From: UBA7803 sp036381275
Lineage (GTDB): Bacteria; Pseudomonadota; Gammaproteobacteria; Pseudomonadales; Azotimanducaceae
Direction: 5' to 3'
Length of the DNA: 64,000 nt
Assembly (NCBI GenBank): GCA_036381275.1
Contig: DASVDC010000017.1
Coordinates: forward strand, 1-64,000
Shown: piece after piece, positions 53,403 through 61,886 of the stretch
Position numbering within the stretch: position 1 is the stretch's first letter
Layout of the letters: each line of letters starts with the position of its first letter
Translations under genes and position numbers: made by a program
Notes under the pieces: model-generated
Databases searched by the model: none
What the model saw: only the letters and a program-made list of their open reading frames with translations
Told to the model about the DNA's origin: nothing

Positions 53403-54074
53403 ATGCTCACCCGACCCGCCGGCGTCGTCTTCGACATGGACGGGCTGCTGCTCGACTCCGAGCGGCTGGCGCGCGAGACGTTCGAGCTGGCCTGCGAGCG
53501 GCTCGGCCTCGCGGTGGACCCGGAGGCGTACCTGCGCTGCGTCGGCTCCACGGAAGAGGACACCGCCCGGATCCTCACCGAGGTGCTCGCCTCCGAGTCC
53601 GCCTACCGCGAGCTGCACCGGCACTGGAACGCGCTCTACCACGAGCGCATCGAGACGGCGCCGGTCGCGCTGAAGGCGGGTGCACTGGAGCTGCTCCGCG
53701 CGCTCGACGGCTACGGCATTCCGCGCGCGCTCGCGACCTCCACGCGGCGGCCGCGGGCGACCCTCAAGCTCGAGCGCGCCGGCGTGCTCGGTTACTTCAC
53801 CTGCCTGATCTGCGGCGGCGAGACCGACCGCGGCAAACCCTACCCCGACCCGTACCTGGCCGCGGTGACCGCACTCGGTACCCGGCCCTCCGAAACCTGG
53901 GCGCTGGAAGACTCCGAGCACGGTGTTCGCTCCGCCCGGACAGCCGGGCTCACCGTGTTTCTGGTGCCCGATCTGATCGCGCCGGGGCCGGCGCTCGCAT
54001 CCCTCGAGCCCCGGGTGGTGAACGATCTGTTCGAGGTGCTCGGAGAGCTGCACCGCTGCTGCGCTGCCGGCTGA
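53403..54074 (+). CDS. HAD-superfamily hydrolase (beta-phosphoglucomutase-like)
   Basis: A 223-residue HAD phosphatase with the class I cap. The catalytic motif FDMDGLLLDSERLA has the nucleophile Asp and acid Asp, motif II is ALATSTRRPRATLKLE (Thr/Ser), motif III contains Lys in GKPYPDPYLAAV, and motif IV Asp is in WALEDSEHGVRSA. The cap domain and GLLLDSE are typical of phosphoglycolate phosphatase and beta-phosphoglucomutase relatives. Substrate unassigned. It follows acnA across a REP pair. Confidence 0.92.
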   Translation: MLTRPAGVVFDMDGLLLDSERLARETFELACERLGLAVDPEAYLRCVGSTEEDTARILTEVLASESAYRELHRHWNALYHERIETAPVALKAGALELLRALDGYGIPRALATSTRRPRATLKLERAGVLGYFTCLICGGETDRGKPYPDPYLAAVTALGTRPSETWALEDSEHGVRSARTAGLTVFLVPDLIAPGPALASLEPRVVNDLFEVLGELHRCCAAG

Positions 54075-54136
54075 TCCGGGAGCCGTTCACGGGCTTGTTC
54101 TGCCGCTTTTGTTAACCCTGGCACGGATCTTGAACT

Positions 54137-54172
54137 TTCTGATTGAGACACCATCAGAACGAGTGATATAGA
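54137..54172 (+). promoter_or_regulatory. promoter with an operator-like inverted repeat
   Basis: TTCTGAT (54137-54143) and ATCAGAA (54153-54159) form a perfect 7-base dyad with a 9-base spacer. It overlaps TTGAGA (54143-54148), 18-base spacer, TATAGA (54167-54172). The dyad across the -35 box is the usual position of a repressor site. It points at the small gene at 54228. Confidence 0.55.
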
Positions 54173-54180
54173 TTCGCCGC

Positions 54181-54199
54181 CGCCCGGCGGAGCCGGGCG
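54181..54199 (+). other. strong leader hairpin
   Basis: CGCCCGGC, loop GGA, GCCGGGCG: an 8-bp perfect stem in the leader of the small gene at 54228, about 20 bases before its ribosome site. It has no T run, so it is more likely a stabilising or regulatory hairpin than a terminator. Confidence 0.55.
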
Positions 54200-54227
54200 G
54201 GCGATCAGAAGCTCTGCCGAGGAGATC

Positions 54228-54410
54228 GTGATAAACCGCACTGAATCCAGGCTGATAGCCCTGGAACGGCGTAATCGGGCCCGACGGAAGCCACGGGCCG
54301 TGCCGGTCCGCCGGGTTCCGGCCGACTGCCGGGCGAGCGGGGAGGCCGCCCCGGTGGCCGAGGAGTCGGAGCAGGCCGGAAAGCCCCGCAGGGACGCGCG
54401 CGCCGGCTGA
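54228..54410 (+). CDS. small basic protein of unknown function
   Basis: A 60-residue protein: MINRTESRLIALERRNRARR, a basic amphipathic start, then KPRAVPVRRVPADCRASGE and an acidic/basic tail. GTG 54228 follows GAGGAGA by three bases, a tight but usable ribosome site. Its own promoter, operator-like dyad and leader hairpin lie directly upstream, which is strong support for so short a frame. No family recognised. Confidence 0.5.
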   Translation: MINRTESRLIALERRNRARRKPRAVPVRRVPADCRASGEAAPVAEESEQAGKPRRDARAG

Positions 54411-54555
54411 CGGGGCGGTTGTTGCCGGCCGGCGACAGCGTCCCGTTCGACGGATTGCGCTGGTCATCGGCCGCTCGATACCGGTGATCAGCCGGCTGTT
54501 CGCGCGGACCGCTGTCGCCCGCGGGCGACAGCGGACACGACCCGATGACCCCGCA
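54411..54555. other. 145-bp gap with a 26-bp perfect palindrome
   Basis: Between the small gene and the lon stop. 54509-54534 reads CCGCTGTCGCCCG then its exact reverse complement, without a loop. It may form a cruciform or be a protein-binding site or part of the lon 3' end. No T run follows on either strand. Confidence 0.6.
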
Positions 54556-56943
54556 TCAGAACACCAGGGCGACCACGTCGTCGAACGTCTCCACGAAATG
54601 CACCTGGATTCCGGCGCGGATGTGCTCCGGCACTTCCTCGTAGTCGCGCCGGTTCGCGGCCGGCAGGATCACCTGGCGGATCTTCTGCCGCTTCGCGGCG
54701 AGGAGCTTCTCGCGGATGCCGCCGACGGGATAGACGCGGCCGGTCAGCGTCAGCTCGCCGGTCATCGCGATTCCGCGCTTCGGCGGCTTGCCTCGTGCCC
54801 GTGACAGGAGCGCGGTGGCCATCGTGACGCCGGCGCTCGGCCCGTCCTTCGGTGTCGCGCCCGCCGGCACGTGCAGGTGCAGGAACGCCTCCTCGAAGTA
54901 GTTCTTCGGCGCGCCGAACCGCTCGGCGTTGCTCTGCACGTAGCTGTAGGCGATGTTCGCGGATTCCTGCATCACGTTGCCGAGCTGGCCGGTCAGCTTC
55001 AGCCCCGCCTGCTTGCAGTGCACGAGCGTCGCCTCGACCGGCAGCGTGGCGCCGCCGAGCGCGGTCCACGCGAGGCCGGTGACCACGCCCACACCCTGCT
55101 GCAACGGCTCCTTCTCGTAGATCGGCTTGCCGAGCAACTCTTCGACGTCGTCCACATGCACCACGATGGGGCGCTCGGCCCCCTTCAGGATCCGCACGAC
55201 GGCCTTGCGCACCACCCGTGCCAGCGCCTTCTCGAGCTTGCGCACGCCGGCTTCCCGCGAGTACTGCTCGATGATCTTCTTCAGCGCCGCCGTCTCGATC
55301 TTCAGGTCGGAGCGCTTCAGGCCCGCCCGCTCGAGCTGGCGCGGCAGCAGATGCCGACGGGCGATCGCCAGCTTCTCGTTGTCGAGATAACCCGACAGAT
55401 GGATCACCTCCATCCGATCGAGCAGCGGCCCCGGGATGGTGTCGAGCTGGTTCGCGGTGCAGATGAACAGCACCTTGGACAGGTCCAGGTCCACGTCCAG
55501 ATAGTGGTCGTGGAAGGTGCTGTTCTGCTCCGGGTCCAGCACTTCCAGCAGCGCCGAGGCGGGGTCGCCCTGGTACGACGCGCCGATCTTGTCGATCTCG
55601 TCCAGCATGATCACCGGGTTCGCCACCTCGGTGTCCTTCAGCGCCTGGACGAGCTTGCCGGGCATCGCGCCGATGTAGGTGCGCCGGTGCCCCTTGATCT
55701 CGGCCTCGTCGCGCATCCCGCCGACCGAGAAGCGGTAGAACTTCCGGTTCAGCGCTTCGGCGATCGCGCGGCCGAGTGACGTCTTGCCGACCCCGGGCGG
55801 GCCGACGAAGCAGATGATCGAGCCCGCGACGTCGCCCTTCATGATGCCGAGCGCGAGGAACTCGAGGATCCGTTCCTTGACGTCCTCAAGGCCCTCGTGG
55901 TGCCGGTCCAGCACCTTGCCGGCCGTCTGCAGGTCCTTCGTGTCCTCACTGTAGCGGCCCCACGGGATGCTGGTGATCCAATCCAGATAGTTGCGGGTCA
56001 CCCCGTACTCGGGAGAACCCACCTCGAGCAGCGACAGCTTGTGCAGCTCGTCGTCGATCTTCCGTCGCGCCGCCGCCGGCACTTCCAGACCTTCGAGCCG
56101 GCTGCGGAACTGGTCGATCTCGGCGGTCTTGTCGTCCTTCGAGATGCCGAGCTCCTGCTGGATGAACTTGAGCTGCTGGCGCAGGAACATCTCCCGCTGA
56201 CGGCCCTGCATCTCCTTCTCGATCTGCCGGCGGATGTCCATCTGCGCCTGAGCGATCTCGACCTCGCGGTGCAGCAGCTCCACGACCTTCTCGAGGCGCC
56301 GCTGGATCGGCACCGTCGCGAGCACCTCCTGCAGGTCCTCCTTGCTGGCGGAGGTGAGGCTCGCGGCGAAGTCGGCGAGCACGGACGGCTCGTTCGGGTT
56401 CGAGCGGGCGAGGAAGACCTTCAGCTCCTCGCCATAGAGCGGATTCAGCGGAATCAGCTCCTTGATCGTGTTGATGATCGCGACGGCGTAGGCCTTCTGC
56501 TCCTCCGAGCGGGCCTCGCGCTCGCGGCGCTGCGGGAAGTACTGCACGCTGGCGAGCAGCGGCGGCTCCCGCTGCAGCCACTGGCGCACCTGGAAGCGCT
56601 GCAGGCCCTCGAGCAGCACCTGGAGCTGATCGTCTTCGCGGTGGATCCGGTGAATGCGGCACACCGTGCCCATGTCGTGCAGATCGTCCGGGCCCGGCAC
56701 GTCCTGGACGTCGCGACGGGTCGCGATCAGCCCGACCACGTCCTGCTTGCGTTCCTGGATCGCCTTCAGCGTGGGCAGCCAGACCTTCGCGTTCATCACC
56801 AGCGGGATCGCCTGCCCCGGAAAGAACGGGCGATGGTGCTGCGGCAGTATGAAGATGTGACTCGGCAGGATCTCGCTGGGCAGCAGGATCTGCCGGCTGT
56901 CGGTGTCTTCCTGAATGATCTCGCCTTGCTGGTCGATATCCAT
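54556..56943 (-). CDS. lon: ATP-dependent Lon protease
   Basis: A 795-residue LonA-type protease. The N-terminal substrate domain (LLPSEILPSHIFILPQHHRP) precedes the AAA+ module with Walker A GPPGVGKTSLG, 'VIMLDEIDKIGASYQGDPASALLE' and sensor regions. The C-terminal peptidase has catalytic Ser in KDGPSAGVTMATAL and Lys in VGGIREKLLAAKR. Length matches Lon (780-800). It degrades misfolded and regulatory proteins. A sigma32-like promoter (56971-56998) lies 28 bases before ATG 56943. Confidence 0.97.
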   Translation of the reverse strand: MDIDQQGEIIQEDTDSRQILLPSEILPSHIFILPQHHRPFFPGQAIPLVMNAKVWLPTLKAIQERKQDVVGLIATRRDVQDVPGPDDLHDMGTVCRIHRIHREDDQLQVLLEGLQRFQVRQWLQREPPLLASVQYFPQRREREARSEEQKAYAVAIINTIKELIPLNPLYGEELKVFLARSNPNEPSVLADFAASLTSASKEDLQEVLATVPIQRRLEKVVELLHREVEIAQAQMDIRRQIEKEMQGRQREMFLRQQLKFIQQELGISKDDKTAEIDQFRSRLEGLEVPAAARRKIDDELHKLSLLEVGSPEYGVTRNYLDWITSIPWGRYSEDTKDLQTAGKVLDRHHEGLEDVKERILEFLALGIMKGDVAGSIICFVGPPGVGKTSLGRAIAEALNRKFYRFSVGGMRDEAEIKGHRRTYIGAMPGKLVQALKDTEVANPVIMLDEIDKIGASYQGDPASALLEVLDPEQNSTFHDHYLDVDLDLSKVLFICTANQLDTIPGPLLDRMEVIHLSGYLDNEKLAIARRHLLPRQLERAGLKRSDLKIETAALKKIIEQYSREAGVRKLEKALARVVRKAVVRILKGAERPIVVHVDDVEELLGKPIYEKEPLQQGVGVVTGLAWTALGGATLPVEATLVHCKQAGLKLTGQLGNVMQESANIAYSYVQSNAERFGAPKNYFEEAFLHLHVPAGATPKDGPSAGVTMATALLSRARGKPPKRGIAMTGELTLTGRVYPVGGIREKLLAAKRQKIRQVILPAANRRDYEEVPEHIRAGIQVHFVETFDDVVALVF

Positions 56944-56970
56944 TGCAGCCCCTCGAGTTCGTTCGGTGTT

Positions 56971-56998
56971 ATGTGGGGTCGGAAGGCGGCGGATTAAA
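56971..56998 (-). promoter_or_regulatory. sigma32-like promoter for lon
   Basis: On the minus strand TTTAAT (56993-56998), 14-base spacer, CCCCACAT (56971-56978), similar to the heat-shock consensus. The -10 box is 27 bases before the lon ATG. Confidence 0.5.
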
Positions 56999-57042
56999 GG
57001 GAGCGGGCAGGGGGAACCGGGGGGAGCGGCCTGGTATTCCGT

Positions 57043-57065
57043 TCGCGGCCGGAGGCCGCTCCCAC
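57043..57065 (-). repeat. REP element, right arm with a worn left arm (copy 7)
   Basis: 23 bases identical to the consensus right arm, with GGGGAGCGGCC remaining from the left arm at 57021-57031. It lies between the lon promoter and the prc stop. Confidence 0.8.
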
Positions 57066-57107
57066 GAGCAGCGCGTCGGCTCCCAGGAGGAGCGCGTCGG
57101 CTCCCAC
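57066..57107 (+). repeat. two tandem 21-base units beside a REP
   Basis: GAGCAGCGCGTCGGCTCCCA followed by G (57066-57086), and GAGGAGCGCGTCGGCTCCCA followed by C (57087-57107), differ at only two positions. A third, looser copy may follow (57108-57133). Confidence 0.7.
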
Positions 57108-57146
57108 GGGGATTGCGTCAGGCCGCTCCCGCGGCGGGCGGCAGCG

Positions 57147-59351
57147 TCAGGGGCGGTGCTCGGCCAGCGCGACCTGACGGGTGAGCTGGAGATAGTCCAC
57201 CAGGATCTGGCCGGATTCGCGCAGCAGCGCGTCCTCCGCCGGGTCCTTTTCGTCGGTGGGGTTGAGGAGGCTCGCCGTTTCTTCCTCGATCTCGTCGAGG
57301 GCCTTCAGCGGCGGCTGACCCTTCGCGGCGCGCAGCGCATTCTCCAGATTGAGCCGCCAGGCTTCCTCGCGCTTCTGCTCGGCGGTCCGGATGGCTTCGT
57401 TCAACGACACCTCGGTGCGGTTGGCCTCTTCCCGCGCCTTCGAGGCCAGCGCCCGCAGGTACTCGAAGTCGGGGTCGTCGGCGACCCGCTTCTGGTGGCG
57501 CGCGTTCAGCTCCGCCAGGAGCGGCTGGATGCTGTTGCCCCTCGGGTAGACGGCGGGCTGGATCATGTCCCACGGCAGTGCGTCCTCGAGCGAGCTCTCG
57601 CCGATCCGCTCGACGTCGTAGATCTCCGGGAACTCGATGTCGGGAATGATGCCCTGATGCTGCGTGCTCTGGCCGGAGACGCGATAGAACTTCGCCGCGG
57701 TCACCTTGAGCTGGCCGCGATTCAGCGGAATCAGCGTCTGCACGGTGCCTTTGCCGAACGTCTGGCTGCCGATGATGATGCCGCGCTCGTAGTCCTGGAT
57801 CGCGCCGGCGAAGATCTCCGACGCCGAGGCCGACAGCCGGTTGACCAGCACCGCGAGCGGCCCGTCCCAGGCCACCTCGCCGTCGTTGTCGGCGTAGATG
57901 CTGGGCCGCCGGTTGGCGGATTTGACCTGAACGGTCGGGCCGGACTCGATGAACAGTCCGGTCATCGCGTCGGCTTCCTGCAGCGAGCCGCCGCCGTTGT
58001 TGCGCAGGTCGATCACCAGCGCATCGATGCCTTCCTTCTTCAATTCCTCGATCAGCCGCCGCACGTCGCGGGTGGTGCTCTTGTAGTTCGGGTCGCCCTG
58101 CTGGATCGCCTTGAAGTCGGCATAGAAGGTCGGCACCGTGATGATGCCGATCCGGTGTTCCTTGCCGCCCCGGTTCAGCGTCAGCAGCTTCTTCTGCGCG
58201 GCCTGCTCCTCGAGCTGCACCGCGTCGCGGGTGATGGAGATCACCTTCGTGATGCTCGGGTCGGTGGCGGTGTGCGGAATCACCTCGAGCCGGACCACCG
58301 AGTCCTTCGGGCCGCGAATCAGCTCCACCACGTCGTCGAGCCGCCAGCCGACCACGTCGATCAGCGGGCCGTCTTCGCCCTGGCCGACGCTTACGATCCG
58401 ATCGGCGGGCTTGATCAGGCCCGACTTGTCCGCGGGGCCCGCCGGCACCAGCTCGACCACCGAGGTGTACTCGTCCTCGCTGCGCAGCACCGCGCCGATC
58501 CCTTCGAGCTGCAGCGACATGTTGATGTTGAAGTTCTGCGAGGTGCGCGGCGAGAAGTACTGCGTGTGCGGGTCGTAGGTGCTCGCGAACGCGTTCGCGT
58601 AGAGCTGGAACGCGTCTTCGCTCTTCGTCTGCGCCGCCTGCTTCAGACGATTGCCGTAGCGCTTGGTGAGCAGCTCGCGGATCTCCGGCAGCGGCTTGCC
58701 GTTCAGCTTCATCGTCAGCACGGCCGCCTTCAGGCGCTTGCGCCACATGTCGTCCAGCGCGGCGCGATCGGCGGGCCACGGCGCATCCTTGCGATCGACC
58801 GTCATCGATTCGTCGGTGCTGAAGTCGAGGTCGTCGATGCCGTCGGCGAGGTCGTCGAGCAGGAACTGCAGGCGCTCCGTCATGCGCTGCTGGTAGAGGT
58901 TGAAGATCTCGAACGCCGGCGCGAGATCACCGCGGATCAGCGCGTCGTCGAGCTTGTAGCGGTACTTCTCGAGCTGCGCGATGTCCTGCGCGGTGAAATA
59001 GGCGCGGCCGCCGTCGAGCATGTCCAAGTAGTTGTCGAACGTCTCGCTGGAGAGCGCGTCGTCGATTTTCTTGTCGAGGAAGTGCGTCTGGCGGAGCTGC
59101 TCGACGATCGTCAGCAGCGTCCTGGGGTGCACGTCCAGCGGTTCGACGAGGTAAGCCTTCGGATCGGTCGCGTAGGCGACGTGGACGTCCGGCGGCGGGG
59201 TTCGGGCGGAGGCGGGATCGGCGGCGCCCGCCGGTGCGCTCGCGGCGATCGCGATCAGCACGGCGAGAGCCGGGTTCCTCAGGAAACACCGCCAGTCGAG
59301 GAACTTGTTACCGATCCCGAGGCGGCGCCCGATACTTCTGATCAGTTTCAT
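57147..59351 (-). CDS. prc: tail-specific C-terminal processing protease (Prc/Tsp)
   Basis: A 734-residue periplasmic serine protease. The signal peptide is 'FLRNPALAVLIAIAASAPAGA'. An N-terminal helical domain is followed by a PDZ domain (GIGAVLRSEDEYTSVVELVPAGPA) and the S41 peptidase core, with catalytic Ser in VNRLSASASEIFAGA and Lys in GSQTFGKGTVQTL. The C-terminal DUF3340-like tail is present, so it is the full Prc form rather than short CtpA. ATG 59351 has AGAAGAGA upstream. It trims lipoproteins and peptidoglycan hydrolases such as MepS. Confidence 0.95.
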   Translation of the reverse strand: MKLIRSIGRRLGIGNKFLDWRCFLRNPALAVLIAIAASAPAGAADPASARTPPPDVHVAYATDPKAYLVEPLDVHPRTLLTIVEQLRQTHFLDKKIDDALSSETFDNYLDMLDGGRAYFTAQDIAQLEKYRYKLDDALIRGDLAPAFEIFNLYQQRMTERLQFLLDDLADGIDDLDFSTDESMTVDRKDAPWPADRAALDDMWRKRLKAAVLTMKLNGKPLPEIRELLTKRYGNRLKQAAQTKSEDAFQLYANAFASTYDPHTQYFSPRTSQNFNINMSLQLEGIGAVLRSEDEYTSVVELVPAGPADKSGLIKPADRIVSVGQGEDGPLIDVVGWRLDDVVELIRGPKDSVVRLEVIPHTATDPSITKVISITRDAVQLEEQAAQKKLLTLNRGGKEHRIGIITVPTFYADFKAIQQGDPNYKSTTRDVRRLIEELKKEGIDALVIDLRNNGGGSLQEADAMTGLFIESGPTVQVKSANRRPSIYADNDGEVAWDGPLAVLVNRLSASASEIFAGAIQDYERGIIIGSQTFGKGTVQTLIPLNRGQLKVTAAKFYRVSGQSTQHQGIIPDIEFPEIYDVERIGESSLEDALPWDMIQPAVYPRGNSIQPLLAELNARHQKRVADDPDFEYLRALASKAREEANRTEVSLNEAIRTAEQKREEAWRLNLENALRAAKGQPPLKALDEIEEETASLLNPTDEKDPAEDALLRESGQILVDYLQLTRQVALAEHRP

Positions 59352-59703
59352 GCTGTCTCTTCTGGCTTCGTGCTGTGTGTCCGTCGCGGGTATACAAGAC
59401 CCGTTCCCTTTCTCCAGCCGTTGCTGCCGGTCCGGCGTGCCCGTGCAGCCCTTACCTTGTGGGTCGTAGTTGTGATTAGATGCGCGCCTGTCTGGATGCA
59501 CGGGGTCCCGCTGCCGCACCCACCACGGCAGCGCTCCAATGAGCGACCGACCTATAAGATGCCGGATTCGGCGCGAGGTTCCCCGACCGACCGGAGCCCT
59601 CTGCACCGGCACGTTCGAGACTAGTCAACTGCCCCTGAAGCCACTGTGCTCAGAATGTAACCCGTTGTTCACGCTGCGGGCAACCGGGTGTAAGGAGCTG
59701 AAC
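59352..59703. other. 352-bp divergent gap between prc and the FKBP gene
   Basis: No gene seen. It should hold both promoters. TATAAG at 59553-59558 is a weak -10 candidate for the FKBP gene, giving a leader of about 140 bases, and GCTGCCG/CGGCAGC (59510-59532) is a stem-loop upstream of it. Confidence 0.5.
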
Positions 59704-60546
59704 ATGCACGACGAGAAGCCTTACCAAGCAGGCCCGCCTGCGCGCCTCGAGACGGGAATACGGACCGCGTTGGCGGTGTTGCTGCTCGGCCTGGCGGGCG
59801 CCTGTGACGGCGCCGGCGAGGCGACGTCCCGCACCCCGGCCGGCGGGGAGGGCACCGAGCCGCCGGCCGCGCAAGCGCCCGTGGCGGCGGGCTCGGCGCT
59901 CACCGACGACGCGGCGAAGGCGTCCTACAGCCTGGGCTATCGCTTCGCCGAGAACGTGCAGCGTCAGTTCCCGGGCTCGATCCGGCAGGATGCGTTTCTC
60001 GACGGCGTGCGCGATCAACTCGCCGGAGAAGCGGCGCGGGTGGACGACGCCGAGGCCGAGCGCGTTCTGACCGCGCTGATGGAGCAGCGGCAGGCGGAAG
60101 CGGACCATCGGGCGCTCCGGAACCTGGAAGAGGGCCTGGCGTTTCTCGAGAAGAACAGCCAGCGCGAGGGCGTCGTCACGCTGGAATCCGGGCTGCAGTA
60201 CGAGGTGCTGCAGCCCGGTCAGGGCGAGAAGCCGAAGCCGACCGACGTCGTGACCACGCACTACGAGGGCCGCCTGATCGACGGCACCGTGTTCGACAGC
60301 TCCTATCAGCGCGGCGAGCCCGCGAGCTTCCCGCTGAATCGCGTGATCGCCGGCTGGACGGAAGGCCTGCAACTGATGTCACCCGGCGCCAAGTACCGCC
60401 TGTTCGTGCCGTCGGAGCTGGCCTACGGCGAGCGCGGGGCGGGCCAGGTGATCCCGCCGAACGCCACGCTGATCTTCGACGTCGAGCTGCTCGAGATCGC
60501 GCCGGAGGACGATGAAGGAGCCGATGAGCCGGATCCCGCGCAGTGA
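59704..60546 (+). CDS. FKBP-type peptidyl-prolyl isomerase, lipoprotein
   Basis: A 280-residue FkpA/Mip-like foldase. The signal sequence TALAVLLLGLAGAC (Cys34) has a lipobox. A Pro/Ala linker, an N-terminal helical dimerisation part (SYSLGYRFAENVQRQFPGSI, EERQAEADHRALRNLEEG-like) and a C-terminal FKBP domain follow: VVTTHYEGRLIDGTVFDSSY, ASFPLNRVIAGWTEGLQLM, YGERGAGQVIPPNATLIFDVELL. AAGGAG six bases before ATG 59704 supports the start. It assists folding of envelope proteins. The tail ends in acidic residues. Confidence 0.93.
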   Translation: MHDEKPYQAGPPARLETGIRTALAVLLLGLAGACDGAGEATSRTPAGGEGTEPPAAQAPVAAGSALTDDAAKASYSLGYRFAENVQRQFPGSIRQDAFLDGVRDQLAGEAARVDDAEAERVLTALMEQRQAEADHRALRNLEEGLAFLEKNSQREGVVTLESGLQYEVLQPGQGEKPKPTDVVTTHYEGRLIDGTVFDSSYQRGEPASFPLNRVIAGWTEGLQLMSPGAKYRLFVPSELAYGERGAGQVIPPNATLIFDVELLEIAPEDDEGADEPDPAQ

Positions 60547-60772
60547 CAGCGCGCGCAGCGACGGCCAGCGGCAGCGGCGCCTCACCCGCACCATCGTGCT
60601 CGGCAGCCTCGCCGTCGCGGCCGCGATCGCGTGGCTCGCGATCGAGTGGGAGGCGGATCTCGAGGAACTGCTCGGCTACGCGCTGGTCAGCCTGCTGCTG
60701 GTGCTGTTCTCGGTGGCGCTCGCATCGGCCGGCGGCGTGCTGATCTGGGCGCTCCGGCGACGCCGGCGCTGA
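60524..60772 (+). CDS. small two-helix membrane protein
   Basis: An 82-residue protein with a basic N-terminus, two predicted membrane segments (RTIVLGSLAVAAAIAWLAIEW and ELLGYALVSLLLVLFSVALASAGGVLIWAL) and an Arg-rich C-terminus. ATG 60524 follows GAAGGAG; ATG 60512 with GGAGG is an alternative. It overlaps the 3' end of the FKBP gene, so translational coupling is likely. No family recognised. It may be an assembly or regulatory partner of the envelope quality-control genes here. Confidence 0.6.
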   Translation: MSRIPRSDSARSDGQRQRRLTRTIVLGSLAVAAAIAWLAIEWEADLEELLGYALVSLLLVLFSVALASAGGVLIWALRRRRR

Positions 60773-60802
60773 GCCGGATCGCTGCGCGTGCCCGGCCGCG
60801 CG

Positions 60803-61492
60803 TCAGGGCAGGCCGGTCAGGAAACGATCGAGGCGCGGCGCGAAGTAGTTGTCGTAATCCAGCGAGAAGGCCACCGCCCGGGCCTGGCCGAGGATGTTCC
60901 GCCGCGGCACCAGGCCGATGAACCGGGAATCGCGGCTGTCGTCCCGGTTGTCGCCCAGCATCAGGAACTGCCCTTCGGGGATGCGGATCGGCGCGAACGA
61001 ATCCATCGGTCCGCCGCCGTGGCGGTGCAGCAGCACCAGGCGCTCGCTGCCGAGCACCGATTCCCGCAGGAGCTGATACCCCGGCGGCACCGCGACCGGC
61101 GCCTCCGCGGCCGGCACCGGCCGGTACTCGGCGGCCACGCCGTTGATCGTGAGACGGTTGTGCTGCATCGACACCACGTCGCCGGGCACCGCGATCACCC
61201 GCTTGACCAGCAGGATGCCGTCCTCCGGCGATTCGAACGTGACCACGTCGCCGCGCTGCGGCTCGCGCCAGCTCGTCAGCCGCCACAGTGTGAACGGCAG
61301 GCGCAGGTCGTAGGCGAGCTTGTCGACGACGATGCGGTCGCCGATCAGGATCGAGGGCAGCATCGAGCCGGACGGCACGTGGTTCCAGTCGGCAACCGCG
61401 GAGCGGAACAGCAGCATCACCGCGACGAACAGCACGAAGCCGCGCCACTCGAGCCACAGCCGCCGGGGCCGGTTGCCGGGTCGCGCGTTCAG
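60803..61492 (-). CDS. lepB: signal peptidase I
   Basis: A 229-residue type I leader peptidase. A single N-terminal membrane helix (RGFVLFVAVMLLFRSAVADW) precedes the catalytic Ser43 in PSGSMLPSILIGDRI and Lys97 in LLVKRVIAVPGD, and 'FLMLGDNRDDSRDSRFIGLVPR' is box E. The start appears to be CTG 61492, because GAGGAG lies eight bases upstream and this is where the membrane helix must be preceded. The nearest in-frame ATG (61558) would put 22 non-conserved residues inside the neighbour. CTG-A overlaps the stop TGA of the DUF1244 gene. Confidence 0.88.
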   Translation of the reverse strand: MNARPGNRPRRLWLEWRGFVLFVAVMLLFRSAVADWNHVPSGSMLPSILIGDRIVVDKLAYDLRLPFTLWRLTSWREPQRGDVVTFESPEDGILLVKRVIAVPGDVVSMQHNRLTINGVAAEYRPVPAAEAPVAVPPGYQLLRESVLGSERLVLLHRHGGGPMDSFAPIRIPEGQFLMLGDNRDDSRDSRFIGLVPRRNILGQARAVAFSLDYDNYFAPRLDRFLTGLP

Positions 61493-61794
61493 GCGCGGCG
61501 CTCCTCGAAGCGCTTCTGCTGCTCCGGGCTCGCGTCGGTCTGGTAGCGCGCCTTCCATTCGCTGTACGGCATCCCGTACACGCGCTCCCGGGCGGCTTCG
61601 TAGTCCATCTCGATGCCGGCTTCCTCGCAGGCGGCCACGTACCACTTGGACAGGCAGTTGCGGCAGAACCCGGCCAGGTTCATCAGGTCGATGTTCTGCA
61701 CTTCCTTGTGCGCGTCGAGATGGGCGAGCAGACGACGGAACACCGCCGCCTCGATTTCGGTGCGCTGGTTCGGGCTCAGATCCTCCGGCTTCAT
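61489..61794 (-). CDS. DUF1244 family protein
   Basis: A 101-residue conserved proteobacterial protein. It starts MKPEDLSPNQRTEIEAAVFRRL and has the family core 'VQNIDLMNLAGFCRNCLSKWY' with two close cysteines (CRNC), and YGMPYSEWKARYQ. Function is not established. It overlaps lepB (TGA within CTGA), so the two are one transcript. Divergent from the TerC gene, with about 92 bases between starts. Confidence 0.88.
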   Translation of the reverse strand: MKPEDLSPNQRTEIEAAVFRRLLAHLDAHKEVQNIDLMNLAGFCRNCLSKWYVAACEEAGIEMDYEAARERVYGMPYSEWKARYQTDASPEQQKRFEERRA

Positions 61795-61886
61795 GACCGA
61801 CTCCAAGATGCGGGACGGGCACCCCATCTTAACGGACGGTGTGCTTCAATGTCGCACCATCCGTCGGGCGCCGCCGTGGAGGGTAC

